A stretch of DNA of 64,000 bases from Latrodectus hesperus (lineage: Eukaryota > Arthropoda > Arachnida > Araneae > Theridiidae): positions 26,565,651 to 26,629,650 of the forward strand of contig CM075860.1 in assembly GCA_037975125.1 (NCBI GenBank). Reading direction: 5' to 3'. The first letter of the stretch is position 1, and each line of letters begins with the position of its first letter. The notes below the pieces were generated by a model. That model was not told the origin of the DNA, did not search any database, and worked only from the letters and a program-made list of their open reading frames with translations. Of the stretch, positions 42,795 through 53,639 are shown piece after piece. The position numbers and the translations under genes are program-made.

Positions 42795-44520
42795 ATATAT
42801 ACTATAAATTAAATTGTCTTTCTTTCAAGGTTACAACATTATATGCTACCTTTTATATACAACAAAGCATAATTCTGTAGAAAAAAATAATATAGTTTGA
42901 CCAATGGTATTTTCTTATTATTTGGCATACACTAAATACCCATCACTTAAATATGTCATTTTACATTTTCAAAAGCTTTAGATAACTTTATTTATTCAAG
43001 TTCAGTTTATAATAAGTTAGTTTAATATGTGAATTCTCAAAAATATTAATCCCTTGATTCATTTAACAAAAAATATTTTTTTTATTTTTATGCTAGTCAT
43101 AAATTATTCTCGAGAGTACCCAAATAAAATCTGATAATTTGCAAAGTTTACATGTAATTGGAATAAAACTAATCTTCAAATAAAAAAAAAGAATTTACTT
43201 TCTCTTACTCAAGAAAAAATGCTTCTTACATTTACTTATTTGAAACAAAACAAAAATCTACCCTCCGTAATCTTAAATCTTCCAGTTTTTATTCCTTTTT
43301 ATTAAATACTTTATGAAAATATTCTTAATTGAAAAGTATTTATTCATTAATCTGAATTAGACTGGCAAAGGAATCTGAGAAATTTAATGTTGAAAAATTA
43401 ATTCCTTATTTAGAAGTATCGATTTACTTCTTAAATATATATTTTTTACAAGTTTAAAATATTTTTAGCATTATTTTTAAATAGCACCACATTTTTTAAA
43501 GTAAAAGCATTTTGCTGATTATATATTTTATATATTTTATGTTTTATGGATGTTTTATTGTCGTTTCCATAAGCATAAACTATTTATAGACTACCAGAAA
43601 GAAATTTTTATGTAGATAATCGACAAATATCACCGTCAATTTAAGGTATTGTTCATAAATGTATAATTTTTTCCATGAAAAAATTACACTTATTTTAAAA
43701 ATGCGTGCTTTTTATTTTGAGAGGTGAGCAGAACATGAATAATTTTGTACCACCAAAAATAAAAACTAAAATCATCGACTGAATTCAATAAAATATTAAA
43801 GAATTTTAGTGCCTTTAATAGTAAATTTAATCAGACAGCAAATATTTTACGTATAAAATTATAAATAAAAGAAGCTTATTTCCAGTTAAATGGTTTCATT
43901 TATGTATTTTGATTTTAAAAAAAATCGAACAGAATTATATATTTCTGAAGTTTTTTTTGCATTTTTATTTGACTCCACATGTATTATAATGCTTTGCAAA
44001 TCATTATATAATAGCTCAATATTTTCTGGAAATAATATTTTAAACATAAATAAAACAGTTATTAATAATTTCTCAAGGTTTGAGAATTTTTAAGTTTTAT
44101 ACGAAACAAGTGAACTTGAACTACAAAAAGAAAAGAAAATGTAAAACCTAAATATTTTTTATTAATTTATTTGCAGGAAAAAATATAAATGCTTCCTTCA
44201 AAATAATATATGTGTAGAAAAATCTTTATACCAATAACATGACATTCTTTGTTGAATTCCACGTAATGTGTTCTATTGCAAATGGCTCTCAATCAAGTCA
44301 CAAAAGAAAAGTTGTGTTTCAATGAGGAACTAAGTCATTGAAGTTTTCAAACATTTCACAACCCCAATTATATTTTTATTTTTAACAAATTATTGCCAAT
44401 TTTAATTACTATTTGCTGTATAAGTCTTCTAAGCATGCAGTCACATAGGCAAACGTTTGTTGACATTATTTGTGAATAAATTTTATTCAATCACTCAGCT
44501 GTTCCCTTTAAATTATTTTA
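42795..44520. other. AT-rich DNA without recognisable gene
   Basis: AT-rich sequence between two family A SINE fragments. The 67-codon frame at 43890 is of chance type. Confidence 0.55.
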
Positions 44521-44525
44521 AATTT

Positions 44526-44742
44526 CCTCCCCCTTCAGATCAATGTAAAAATTGAGGGAGTGGATTCTCTGGTGGTGCCATCTATCGGAGGATTTTAAAA
44601 TGAGTAAAGACGTACTTTCACCTTCGTGGTGCTCTGATTAAAAAAAAAAAACGAAAGACGCTCCCTATTGACTTAAATTCGCATAAAAATTCCAAGGCAT
44701 AGCTAGCTAGGCTTGTCCAAGTGTCATAAGTAACAACATAAT
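44526..44742 (+). mobile_element. 5'-truncated SINE, family A
   Basis: Plus-strand copy of the 3' body, starting near the TCCTCCCCCTTCAGATCAA motif and ending in GGCTTGTCCAAGTGTCATAA plus an AAC-rich tail. An A-run of 12 interrupts it at ~44,641. Confidence 0.75.
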
Positions 44743-45448
44743 TTAAACTGTCTTTATATATCTACAGATGGATGTGCAAAACTAATAATAATCACAAGGT
44801 TTCTTTTTTCAAAACTCAAATCAGAGAGAAGATTTATTAAAAATATTAATTTTTTTAACTATTAATGATTCTGATTTATTATATCAAAATTATTTTGGTA
44901 ACAGAACTCGCAAGATAAATACAAACAAATTAAAAGGATAACTTGTCAGACTGTTTAACAATTCGTTAGCTCAGTTCCCATGACATATCTGAATGTTTGT
45001 AGATGATAAAAAATATTCATTAACGCTAAGTTTCGATCATGAATCCACAAGAAATTGTCAAAAAGTAACTTTCATTGTCAAATAGATCAAATCCATTGAA
45101 AAGAAAAAGGAGTAATCCAATGTGCAAAATTATATATAATATGAATGTGAAAAATGTATTCAAAATTTTTTTCAGTATAATTTTGTGTTCTTAATTTTTC
45201 ATCAATCTTTAATCTTATCAAAATGAAAATAAATTTCTATTGATTTAATCATTATTCTATCAATATTAATAATTCAAAATTTCTTTATCAATGGAGCTCA
45301 ACATATTTTTTAAAAGAAATCATCTCCGAATTAATTTCACATAATTTTAAATCAAATTATCAGTATAAACTTTTTTAGTTATTATTTATGAAGCAGTAAA
45401 TTTATATGCCCGATTTTATTTCGTTTCTTCTCAACGCACAGCAACGAA

Positions 45449-45904
<456 letters not shown>

Positions 45905-46579
45905 TATAATATACAATTAGGAATATTATTTGCGAAGGTAATTCTATTGTTTAATCGTTTTGTAATATAACATAATATTTTGCTTTGTGTTCCGTTATAA
46001 AATCCTGCATGTATTATGTGTGCGGTAACATAATAAGTAAAAGCGTCACCGTTTATGCTTAAAAAATCGTTTTAAATCTCTGTTTTGCTAAAAATTGTAG
46101 AATAAGACAAATGCACTATCACGCTAATGTTTAACGAGTTTTGAGATCGTAATTCGAATTTGATATTCCTTCGATTTTCCAGGTTCAATATAAACTTTAT
46201 GTTAGAAATAAAATTTAACGAATGTAAAAAAAAATATTCCAGTAAAAATCCAATTTTAATTTTATTTTGAACAAAGAAATCAGAAACAAAAATTATAAGG
46301 CTTCAGAATGAAATAATTTCCATAATAGATATCAGAATGTAATAAGATTTTCTCTGTTTTAATATTTTAAATAATAAATAGAGAAAGAGTTTAGCTAAAA
46401 AATACTCATGCATTATTAATGAAAAATATTAAATGTAAACGCTATTGCAATAAATAAATATATAAAGGAAAAAATTTTATAGTAAATTTTGATAGATAAG
46501 TTAAGAATTCTAAATATTGTTATTTATTCTGCCTTATTTACCTAATTAAGATTTAATTTTAATTAGACAGAACTAAATT

Positions 46580-46769
<190 letters not shown>

Positions 46770-46907
46770 CTAAAAATTATCCTCAATCTAAATATTTAAC
46801 ACACTGAATAAATTTTTTTAATTAATCACAAAAATTTCTCCGCTCATTCAATTATTTATTCATTCACAATCCTTTATTCTTTATTATCTTTGTTAATTAA
46901 ATTTATC

Positions 46908-46973
46908 TTATTCTATAGTGTATTTTATGATTTTATGATTCTTATTCTGTAGTGTATTTTATGATTTTATGAA
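46908..46973 (+). repeat. Small tandem duplication, period 33 bp
   Basis: CTTATTCTATAGTGTATTTT and CTTATTCTGTAGTGTATTTT begin two consecutive near-identical units. Confidence 0.7.
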
Positions 46974-47325
46974 ATATTATAAAATAATTTATCATAAAAC
47001 AGATTCTCATTCCATGTTTAGAGAGCTGAATTTCAAATTATTTTAACTTTTGCGAATCATTATGTTTGATTTCAAGCTATTTGATAAATATTAGAACATT
47101 AATAGTATTATTAGAACAAATACATCCAGCAAATAATCCCTCCAAACTTTTACTTTGTTTGTGTACGGTCAATGATGATGAATATTATACAGTGTAGGGA
47201 TTACTTCTGCTTTGTGACACAATATGCTCTTCGTGCTTTCACGGCTTATTAAGCTTATCATTCAATTCAAAAGGTAATAAATATGTACTATTTAGTATTG
47301 ATGTGTATAGAAATATGTACTATTA

Positions 47326-47476
<151 letters not shown>

Positions 47477-48162
47477 TGTACAGTTTTTATTGCTTATATA
47501 TATAATATATACTTAATAAAAAAGGAATGAAAGTATAAGAGTATATCAAAACGTATAAATATCAAATGGCGGTTGCATGCGCGATGAAACTTAATGATGA
47601 AAAATGGTAAAAATATTATGAAATTCAGAATTTTTAAATTTTCTGAATTATAGGAAGAACGTTGAAAATTCTTGAACAAATTCCTTATCTGCATCATTGA
47701 ATTTTGCAGAATTTTTCATAGCTTAGAAATCAATAAGTTGTGTGTGACACAAGTATAATGTTTCAGATTTTTTTTATGAATGACATTGTTTCTATTCATT
47801 TTTATTTATTTCAGCATTCAGCTAAACTCATTTATTTCAGCTTTAAACGTATTAGCCATATGTCAAACTGTAAGAGGTCTGATATTATAGGGTCCATAAA
47901 TGATAAGAAAAGAAATCCACAAATGATTGATTGAAGACAGAAGTAAAAAAAAAAATGGGGTCTTTTTTGTCTTCATATGGACAGTTACACTTCCAATTTA
48001 ACTATCAGCAAATTTCTTTTCCAATGTAATCGTTATTGTAAAAATGCATTTTTATTTCAAATAGTTTCTCTCTATCTGAAAACTCATAGGATATTTTTAC
48101 GGTACCCATTCCAATTAGAAATATACTTCATCAGCTCTTAATTACAAAACATTTTGCATTCA

Positions 48163-48222
48163 GTTTACATATTTACGACGGATTAATCGTACGTAGTAAT
48201 CGTACGTTGTAAATATGTAAAC
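48163..48222. repeat. Inverted repeat, 14-bp arms
   Basis: GTTTACATATTTAC (48163-48176) and GTAAATATGTAAAC (48209-48222) are exact reverse complements. Between them lie two near-copies of AATCGTACGT. It is the first of two adjacent hairpins left of the assembly gap. Confidence 0.75.
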
Positions 48223-48233
48223 CGACGCTGCAA

Positions 48234-48287
48234 ATATATGAACATAAGCTTCAGAAGAATACATATCGTTAGCTTATGTTCATATAT
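48234..48287. repeat. Inverted repeat, 17-bp arms
   Basis: ATATATGAACATAAGCT (48234-48250) and AGCTTATGTTCATATAT (48271-48287) are exact reverse complements with a 20-base spacer. It begins 12 bases after the preceding hairpin. Confidence 0.78.
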
Positions 48288-48561
48288 GCTACCCATAATA
48301 TGGCCTGTTTTTCTTACATTTTTCTACATATTGTTACAAATTTATAAATAATAATTGTATTTGTCTTAAAATATCTCGGAAATACTCAAATTTTGTGCAA
48401 AAATTGCGGTATTTAGATGTGTTGTAGTTTAAAAGTGGGTTTTCTATAGATTTGGTGACTAAGCGATGTTTTGGTGAGAAAACTTGGCGACTTGGCGGGA
48501 AATAGATACTTCTGGAAGCATCCGTCACCTAAGCTCTAAGGCCAATATTTAGCGAGATAGC

Positions 48562-49061
48562 NNNNNNNNNNNNNNNNNNNNNNNNNNNNNNNNNNNNNNN
48601 NNNNNNNNNNNNNNNNNNNNNNNNNNNNNNNNNNNNNNNNNNNNNNNNNNNNNNNNNNNNNNNNNNNNNNNNNNNNNNNNNNNNNNNNNNNNNNNNNNNN
48701 NNNNNNNNNNNNNNNNNNNNNNNNNNNNNNNNNNNNNNNNNNNNNNNNNNNNNNNNNNNNNNNNNNNNNNNNNNNNNNNNNNNNNNNNNNNNNNNNNNNN
48801 NNNNNNNNNNNNNNNNNNNNNNNNNNNNNNNNNNNNNNNNNNNNNNNNNNNNNNNNNNNNNNNNNNNNNNNNNNNNNNNNNNNNNNNNNNNNNNNNNNNN
48901 NNNNNNNNNNNNNNNNNNNNNNNNNNNNNNNNNNNNNNNNNNNNNNNNNNNNNNNNNNNNNNNNNNNNNNNNNNNNNNNNNNNNNNNNNNNNNNNNNNNN
49001 NNNNNNNNNNNNNNNNNNNNNNNNNNNNNNNNNNNNNNNNNNNNNNNNNNNNNNNNNNNNN
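48562..49061. other. Assembly gap, 500 N
   Basis: Exactly 500 unknown bases, the length of a conventional placeholder, so the true gap size is unknown. The frames reported across it consist of unknown residues and are artefacts. Confidence 0.98.
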
Positions 49062-49106
49062 TATATATCCACATGGATACACCACATATCACATGCATGT
49101 TTCTTG

Positions 49107-49210
49107 ACGCAATCCGAGATTGCTGAGTTGTTGAGAACCTGAATATCCTGGTGTTAATACAGATCAGGGTTCGTTATGGGCATTTCATTCTGCTGAAAAG
49201 GTGGTAACCG
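49107..49210 (+). mobile_element. Degenerate SINE head, family C-like, next to the assembly gap
   Basis: GAGATTGCTGAGTTGTTGAG (box A-like) and CAGGGTTCGTTATGGGCAT (box B-like, with the same TTCG...GGGCAT junction as the 16.0-kb copy) are spaced as in a tRNA-like promoter. The remainder is not recognisable. Confidence 0.42.
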
Positions 49211-49742
49211 GTTCTTTGTATCTAAATTATACAATACAGATGTTACCTAATATAATTACTTCAGTTATTTATTTTGCAAAACTTGTGTACTTTATACGAT
49301 AAGCGACATTATTAAAATAGTAATACTGAAGCTGAGCATAAAAAAGGGAAATATTTATTTTTATTGAAACTTTGAGAGTTGCGGAATTTCAAATGAGAGT
49401 GCCCTTAGTGTGTGAGTAGCTGCAAGTAGAAATTCGTCCTTGTTATTTCCGTCTCTTTTTACCTATTCCTGAATCCAGTAGCTCCATCGGCAATTTCAGA
49501 TGCTATTTGTTTATAAATCATAGGCGTACATTTTCTTCTTCCAAAAGAACCTTTATTGACATAACGCCAATTAAACCATTCTCACTATGTGACGAGGGAA
49601 TTACTTTTGTGTATTAATATAGCAATATAATAAGAAATGCAAATGATGTATATTAGAAGTTATAATAAATAAATATTGGAAATTACAATACAAATCTTCA
49701 AGATATTTGAACTTATAGAAAGAAATTTCGAACTTATCACCT

Positions 49743-50330
49743 GTGACAGCCACAAAAGTAACTCATTGCCAGAGTATTGATTCCAAGAGACTGAATGGTA
49801 TTGACAGCTTCCGCCATTCATTGATCACGGCGACCGGCGATGAAGTACATTCAATCACTAAACAGGCGTTTTCTGTGGTTGAGAGATCAGAAGAAGAAAT
49901 GCTGACTACCTGCACATTTTTTGCTTCAAAGAAGAGTACCAGAAATATACAGTCGTGAATTATTCCGGTGAAGAGCAGAGTTGAGCAGTGACAGAATAAG
50001 CCACGGGGCTTCACACATTAGAAATGTAACCACTACACTTCAGAGCACAGTCACTGCGAATAAATTCCACCCATAGGTAGAAAGGTGTTGAGTCACTATG
50101 TAGATTTAAAATGCACGCTGGAGTTTTTTTTTTTTCCCCATGGTGCCAAACCAAAGAGGGGAGATGCCCTAGACAAAACTGGGATTCGATCAAAATCCAA
50201 AGAGTGAGTGTCAATACCTGCCAGAAGACTTCTTGTTCATTTGTGAATAGCTGGGGCAGACACGTTTTCGACAGATGGAAGGAAGGCGTCTATTTTGCCA
50301 TGTTGGACACCTGAAGAGCGGTTTTGGCGA
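49743..50330. repeat. Unclassified, less AT-rich repeat-like block
   Basis: About 590 bases of distinctly lower AT content contain overlapping short open frames on both strands, a T-run followed by CCCCATGG at ~50,117, and on the minus strand a box B-like GATCGAATCCC near 50,180. It looks like several decayed repeats side by side. None of the frames matches a protein I recognise. Confidence 0.35.
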
Positions 50331-50780
50331 AACTATAATTGCAATAACAGATATCATTCTCATAAACTTGTGTTTTTCGGCATCTTTTTCGTTATTGTGT
50401 TATCTATTTTATATATATTATTGATAAATTATTTTAATTTCTCAACGTGAATTTAATTTCCCAACATGAGTATTAATAACTAAATTATGAATGTAATGAC
50501 CAAATTTTAATTATTATAATAATAGGAATATAAGTTTGGAAGAACAAAAAAGATACTCTACAATGAAAATATATTTTAAAACATAAATGAAATATGTATT
50601 AAAATTAAAACAACACGTGCGACTACAAACAATAAAAATGTACGTACAACGTTTAGTACTTCAAATCTTAGAATAACGCGATGTATTGGTGATAATAAAA
50701 GTTTTATATAGAGAACAATGATATATATATATATTCCGCCGATTCATAACATCTTTAACTTGCGATTAAATACTTGTCTT

Positions 50781-50908
50781 GTTGCTATAGCAACCACCAG
50801 CAATCAGACTACATTGAGGGAACTATTCTTATATTAGATAGACCCTAAATACCACCAGTTTTAGTAACACTTTTATCAGAAATGAGCAGCTCTTGTTACT
50901 GTGGTAAC
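50781..50908. promoter_or_regulatory. Two X-box-like palindromes 114 bp apart
   Basis: GTTGCTATAGCAAC (50781-50794) is a perfect 14-base palindrome that fits the RFX-factor X-box consensus (GTTGCY-n-RGCAAC type). GTTACTGTGGTAAC (50895-50908) is a weaker version. Both are preceded by CTT and followed by CACCA, and their flanks align loosely, so they may be an old tandem duplication. They lie downstream of the Rab gene, and no adjacent gene is recognised. Confidence 0.3.
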
Positions 50909-51240
50909 CACCATGGACAAGATCGCATTGTCCAACCTAATCTTGTAGGCTGACAGTAAGCATTTTACATTCTTTTCACAGAACTACAATTCGGAAATAT
51001 GATTCGTGGGTGTATGAGGAAAACTTAATACACAATGTCTTGATTCAAACATCCATTGTAGATATCAGGAATTATTACCTCCTTATTACCACATACTTTT
51101 TTTTTAATAATATGCTGATAATTTGAATATCGAAGAATCTTCTTAAGGTCGTGTTTTGTGTGTTCCTGTTGTAGCTGTTTTAATAATAGCTATTTAATAT
51201 TACATAGCTCTCAATTAAGAACGATACATTTATGACAAAT

Positions 51241-51246
51241 TTTATT
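51241..51246 (-). promoter_or_regulatory. Candidate polyadenylation signal of the Rab gene
   Basis: The first canonical AATAAA (minus strand) downstream of the Rab stop codon lies about 430 nt past it. An ATTAAA variant at 51462-51467 is closer. In DNA this AT-rich either could occur by chance. Confidence 0.22.
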
Positions 51247-51675
51247 ATTGGTGATAAAATTGACGAGAACAGAAATGCTAAAACAACAATTAAACTTATA
51301 AAAATATAAATTTTGTTCACATTCTTGTTCCGCAGAAAGTGTAGAAATACTCTTACCCAGGAATATGAAAACTTCTGATCTAACAAAGAGGTGTTGTGAA
51401 TGCTTTTACATGGATGTATTTGAAATATTTCATTGAAATAAGACTTAAAATAAATAAAAATTTTAATATATTTCTCACATATCAATAATGTAACATAAAA
51501 ACACACACAAAATATCATTTTGATGCACAGTATAACGAAGACTATGATGTACAACGTCTATTTAAAGCTCAAAAATCGTTACTCCTTCATAAAAAAATTT
51601 TAGCACCCTTTTTACATCTGGATGAAAAATCTTATGTGTAGATGAAAAACCGCATGGATTAAGAATCGGAGGAAA

Positions 51676-52344
51676 TCATATCAAACATTTCGATCGAGGT
51701 TTTTGCTGCATATTGGGGGGAGGCTCGTGTAATTTTATGGCACTGAATTTATCGATTGGCACTGATTTATCGTCTGGATCCAGAAAGAGCGATACAGTGC
51801 TGCCTGTGCTCAATTTCCGCCTTTTTTCAACATAAAGTTTGACGACATCAGTCAGAGGGACGATGGGAGGAAGTGGAAACACGTGGGTGGAAGTCTCGTG
51901 ACTGAAGGTGGTCTCTGAAATGGCTTGATTGGGGAGCGACTGCACTGTGGTCTCTTCAGGATCAGATTCACTGGTGACCTTAGTAGCATCGTCTGAAGAT
52001 GGAAGCAGCGATGAGTCGGCGTTCAGGTCAGTGGAGCCTTGCATCACGTGGGTGGAATTCTCCTGCCTGGAAGTGGCTTCTGAAGTTCCGGAAGAGGTGG
52101 TATGTGCGATGGTTGCCGGTCCTTCGTGCCACGCGTGGGTGGAAGTCTCATGCCTGGAAGTGGCTTCTGAAGTTCCAGAAGTGGTGGTCTGTGCGATGGT
52201 TGCCGGCTCTTTGAAGCTGAGTGCGCGGGTGGCCTCTACCATCGCACCCTCTAGCGGAGCAGCACCAGAGGCGGGGGAGGAATGGGAGTTCAATGGCAGC
52301 ACTCCTTTAGCTTGAAGAATTTTCAGAGCTAAATATTCGAAAAT
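51676..52344 (-). CDS. Rab GTPase, last coding exon: helix alpha5, long Ser/Thr-rich repeat tail, C-terminal Cys
   Basis: Terminal exon of a Rab-family small GTPase, a membrane-traffic switch expected on the cytosolic face of an endomembrane. A good acceptor (pyrimidine-rich, ending ttttcag) at 52345 puts the exon in phase 0 with the donor at 58242, so ...GENVEK joins IFEYLALKILQAKG, which reads as Rab helix alpha5. The exon encodes 222 residues. Residues 1-14 are alpha5. Residues ~47-71 and ~76-100 are two copies of a 29-residue repeat (PATIAxTT.SGTSEATSR..xSTH), with a third degenerate copy (ISETTFSHETSTH) at ~142-154. Then come an acidic stretch, a basic VEKRRKL segment, and a Rab-like tail with IKL (resembling the C-terminal interacting motif of Rab7 or Rab35), PPP, basic KPRSK and final C-L-I. 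A normal Rab has only ~30-40 residues after alpha5. The short open frame conventionally called from 52302 starts inside this exon and is not the true start. Confidence 0.8.
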   Translation of the reverse strand: MFEYLALKILQAKGVLPLNSHSSPASGAAPLEGAMVEATRALSFKEPATIAQTTTSGTSEATSRHETSTHAWHEGPATIAHTTSSGTSEATSRQENSTHVMQGSTDLNADSSLLPSSDDATKVTSESDPEETTVQSLPNQAISETTFSHETSTHVFPLPPIVPLTDVVKLYVEKRRKLSTGSTVSLFLDPDDKSVPIDKFSAIKLHEPPPNMQQKPRSKCLI

Positions 52345-52506
52345 CTGAAAATACAGAAGTAGAGAAATGTAGAATTTATATATTTTTCTAAGTCATGATA
52401 AGAGCTTCTTAGGATGAAAGTCAAAGAAACGAACATAAGGTGAACATTTCTTAAAATAACACTTGATTGAATTGCGTATACTGTCTCTGTTCAATGCCTT
52501 CTAAGG

Positions 52507-53275
52507 CAGGGATGCACAACCTATGGCCCGCGGGTGAAAATTGGCCAGCGAATGTTGTTAATAAAATAAGACTAATTTAAGAAGAAATGAGACTCTTCCA
52601 AATAAACAAAAGAAAAATCTGATAGGAAAACAATTCTACATCAGAATAAATATTTTACTTCTGTTCATTAAGTTCATTTTTTTTATAACGCGGATTTTCT
52701 GTTTGTTCCCTTCATGGCTACCCGAGAGTATGAATGTTCGTATAGGAGCTCAAAATGCAGCTGCATGTGCAACTTTCTTTGGCAGCACTTACATTTGTGA
52801 GATAACTTTTTCGTTAATGAATTTAAACATATCAAAAATAAGAAATAGAATAGCAGATGAGAACCTTTCTTCTGTTTTATGTATTGCCACAACGAATCTT
52901 AAGCCCAACATAATATCAATAACTTCAAATATTCAGTCACAGCCATCACATTAAATTTTACTAATTTTTTTCAAAATTTAAACTGTTTCTTTGTAAAATT
53001 ACCAAAAAGTTTTCTCCTGTTATTCAATTTCAAGTTTTTTTCTGGAAATGCAATATTTTAAGCATATTTATAGTGTTTGTGTTTTATTCCTTCATTGTAT
53101 AATGTTTGCATGAGTAAAATAAGTAAATTAATAATTGTAATTCATGCGTATTGCCCCAAAAAAAACAGTGTTTTTACGTTTATAACATGTTTTAACATTT
53201 ACGTGCTGCTTTGGCCCTCGATTTGATCTTTTTTCATATTTTGGCCCCTCATTCTGAAAAGGTTGTGCACCCCTG
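52507..53275 (+). mobile_element. Complete non-autonomous hAT element with 8-bp target duplication
   Basis: A 769-bp element is flanked by a perfect 8-bp direct repeat TTCTAAGG (52499-52506 and 53276-53283), the hAT-superfamily target-duplication length. Its ends are short imperfect inverted repeats: CAGGGATGCACAACCT on the left and AGGTTGTGCACCCCTG on the right. Near 52,770-52,940 on the plus strand it encodes a hAT C-terminal dimerisation remnant (FGSTYICEITFSLMN, then SKIRNRIADENL and a CIATTN motif). The rest of the transposase is missing, so this is an internally deleted copy dependent on a trans-acting transposase. It lies inside the last Rab intron. Confidence 0.87.
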
Positions 53276-53339
53276 TTCTAAGGGATCTCAAATTTATTTA
53301 AAGTATAGTTTATATAGTCACTAATAATTACTGTAGTTA

Positions 53340-53340
<1 letters not shown>

Positions 53341-53416
<76 letters not shown>
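53341..53416. repeat. (TA)n microsatellite, ~75 bp
   Basis: A TA tract in the last Rab intron, between the hAT element and the P-element relic. Confidence 0.95.
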
Positions 53417-53421
<5 letters not shown>

Positions 53422-53639
53422 CTTTTTAAATAGAACTTATATATATTAATATTTTAATCATGCATTTTTACTAAATTATTATATTAGTTTTTAACTCTAT
53501 ATCGTGATATATTTAATATATTTTACTCTACACAGTTCCCAAAGCACATGATAATTAATTATTCTGGGCCAAACCGTGACCTTCGAGACTAAAGTTACTG
53601 CTAAAAGTATAAGTAATTTTAATGAAATACTTAATATTT

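Noticed and set aside
48529..49098. Three ~180-codon minus-strand frames
   Set aside because: They consist almost entirely of unknown residues from the 500-N gap.
51180..51554. 124-codon hydrophobic minus-strand frame just downstream of the Rab stop
   Set aside because: Phe/Ile-rich chance-type frame lying in the expected 3' untranslated or downstream region. No signal or family pattern is recognised.
51929..52315. 128-codon plus-strand frame
   Set aside because: Antisense shadow of the repetitive Rab terminal exon. The Rab frame has splice and homology support and this one has none.
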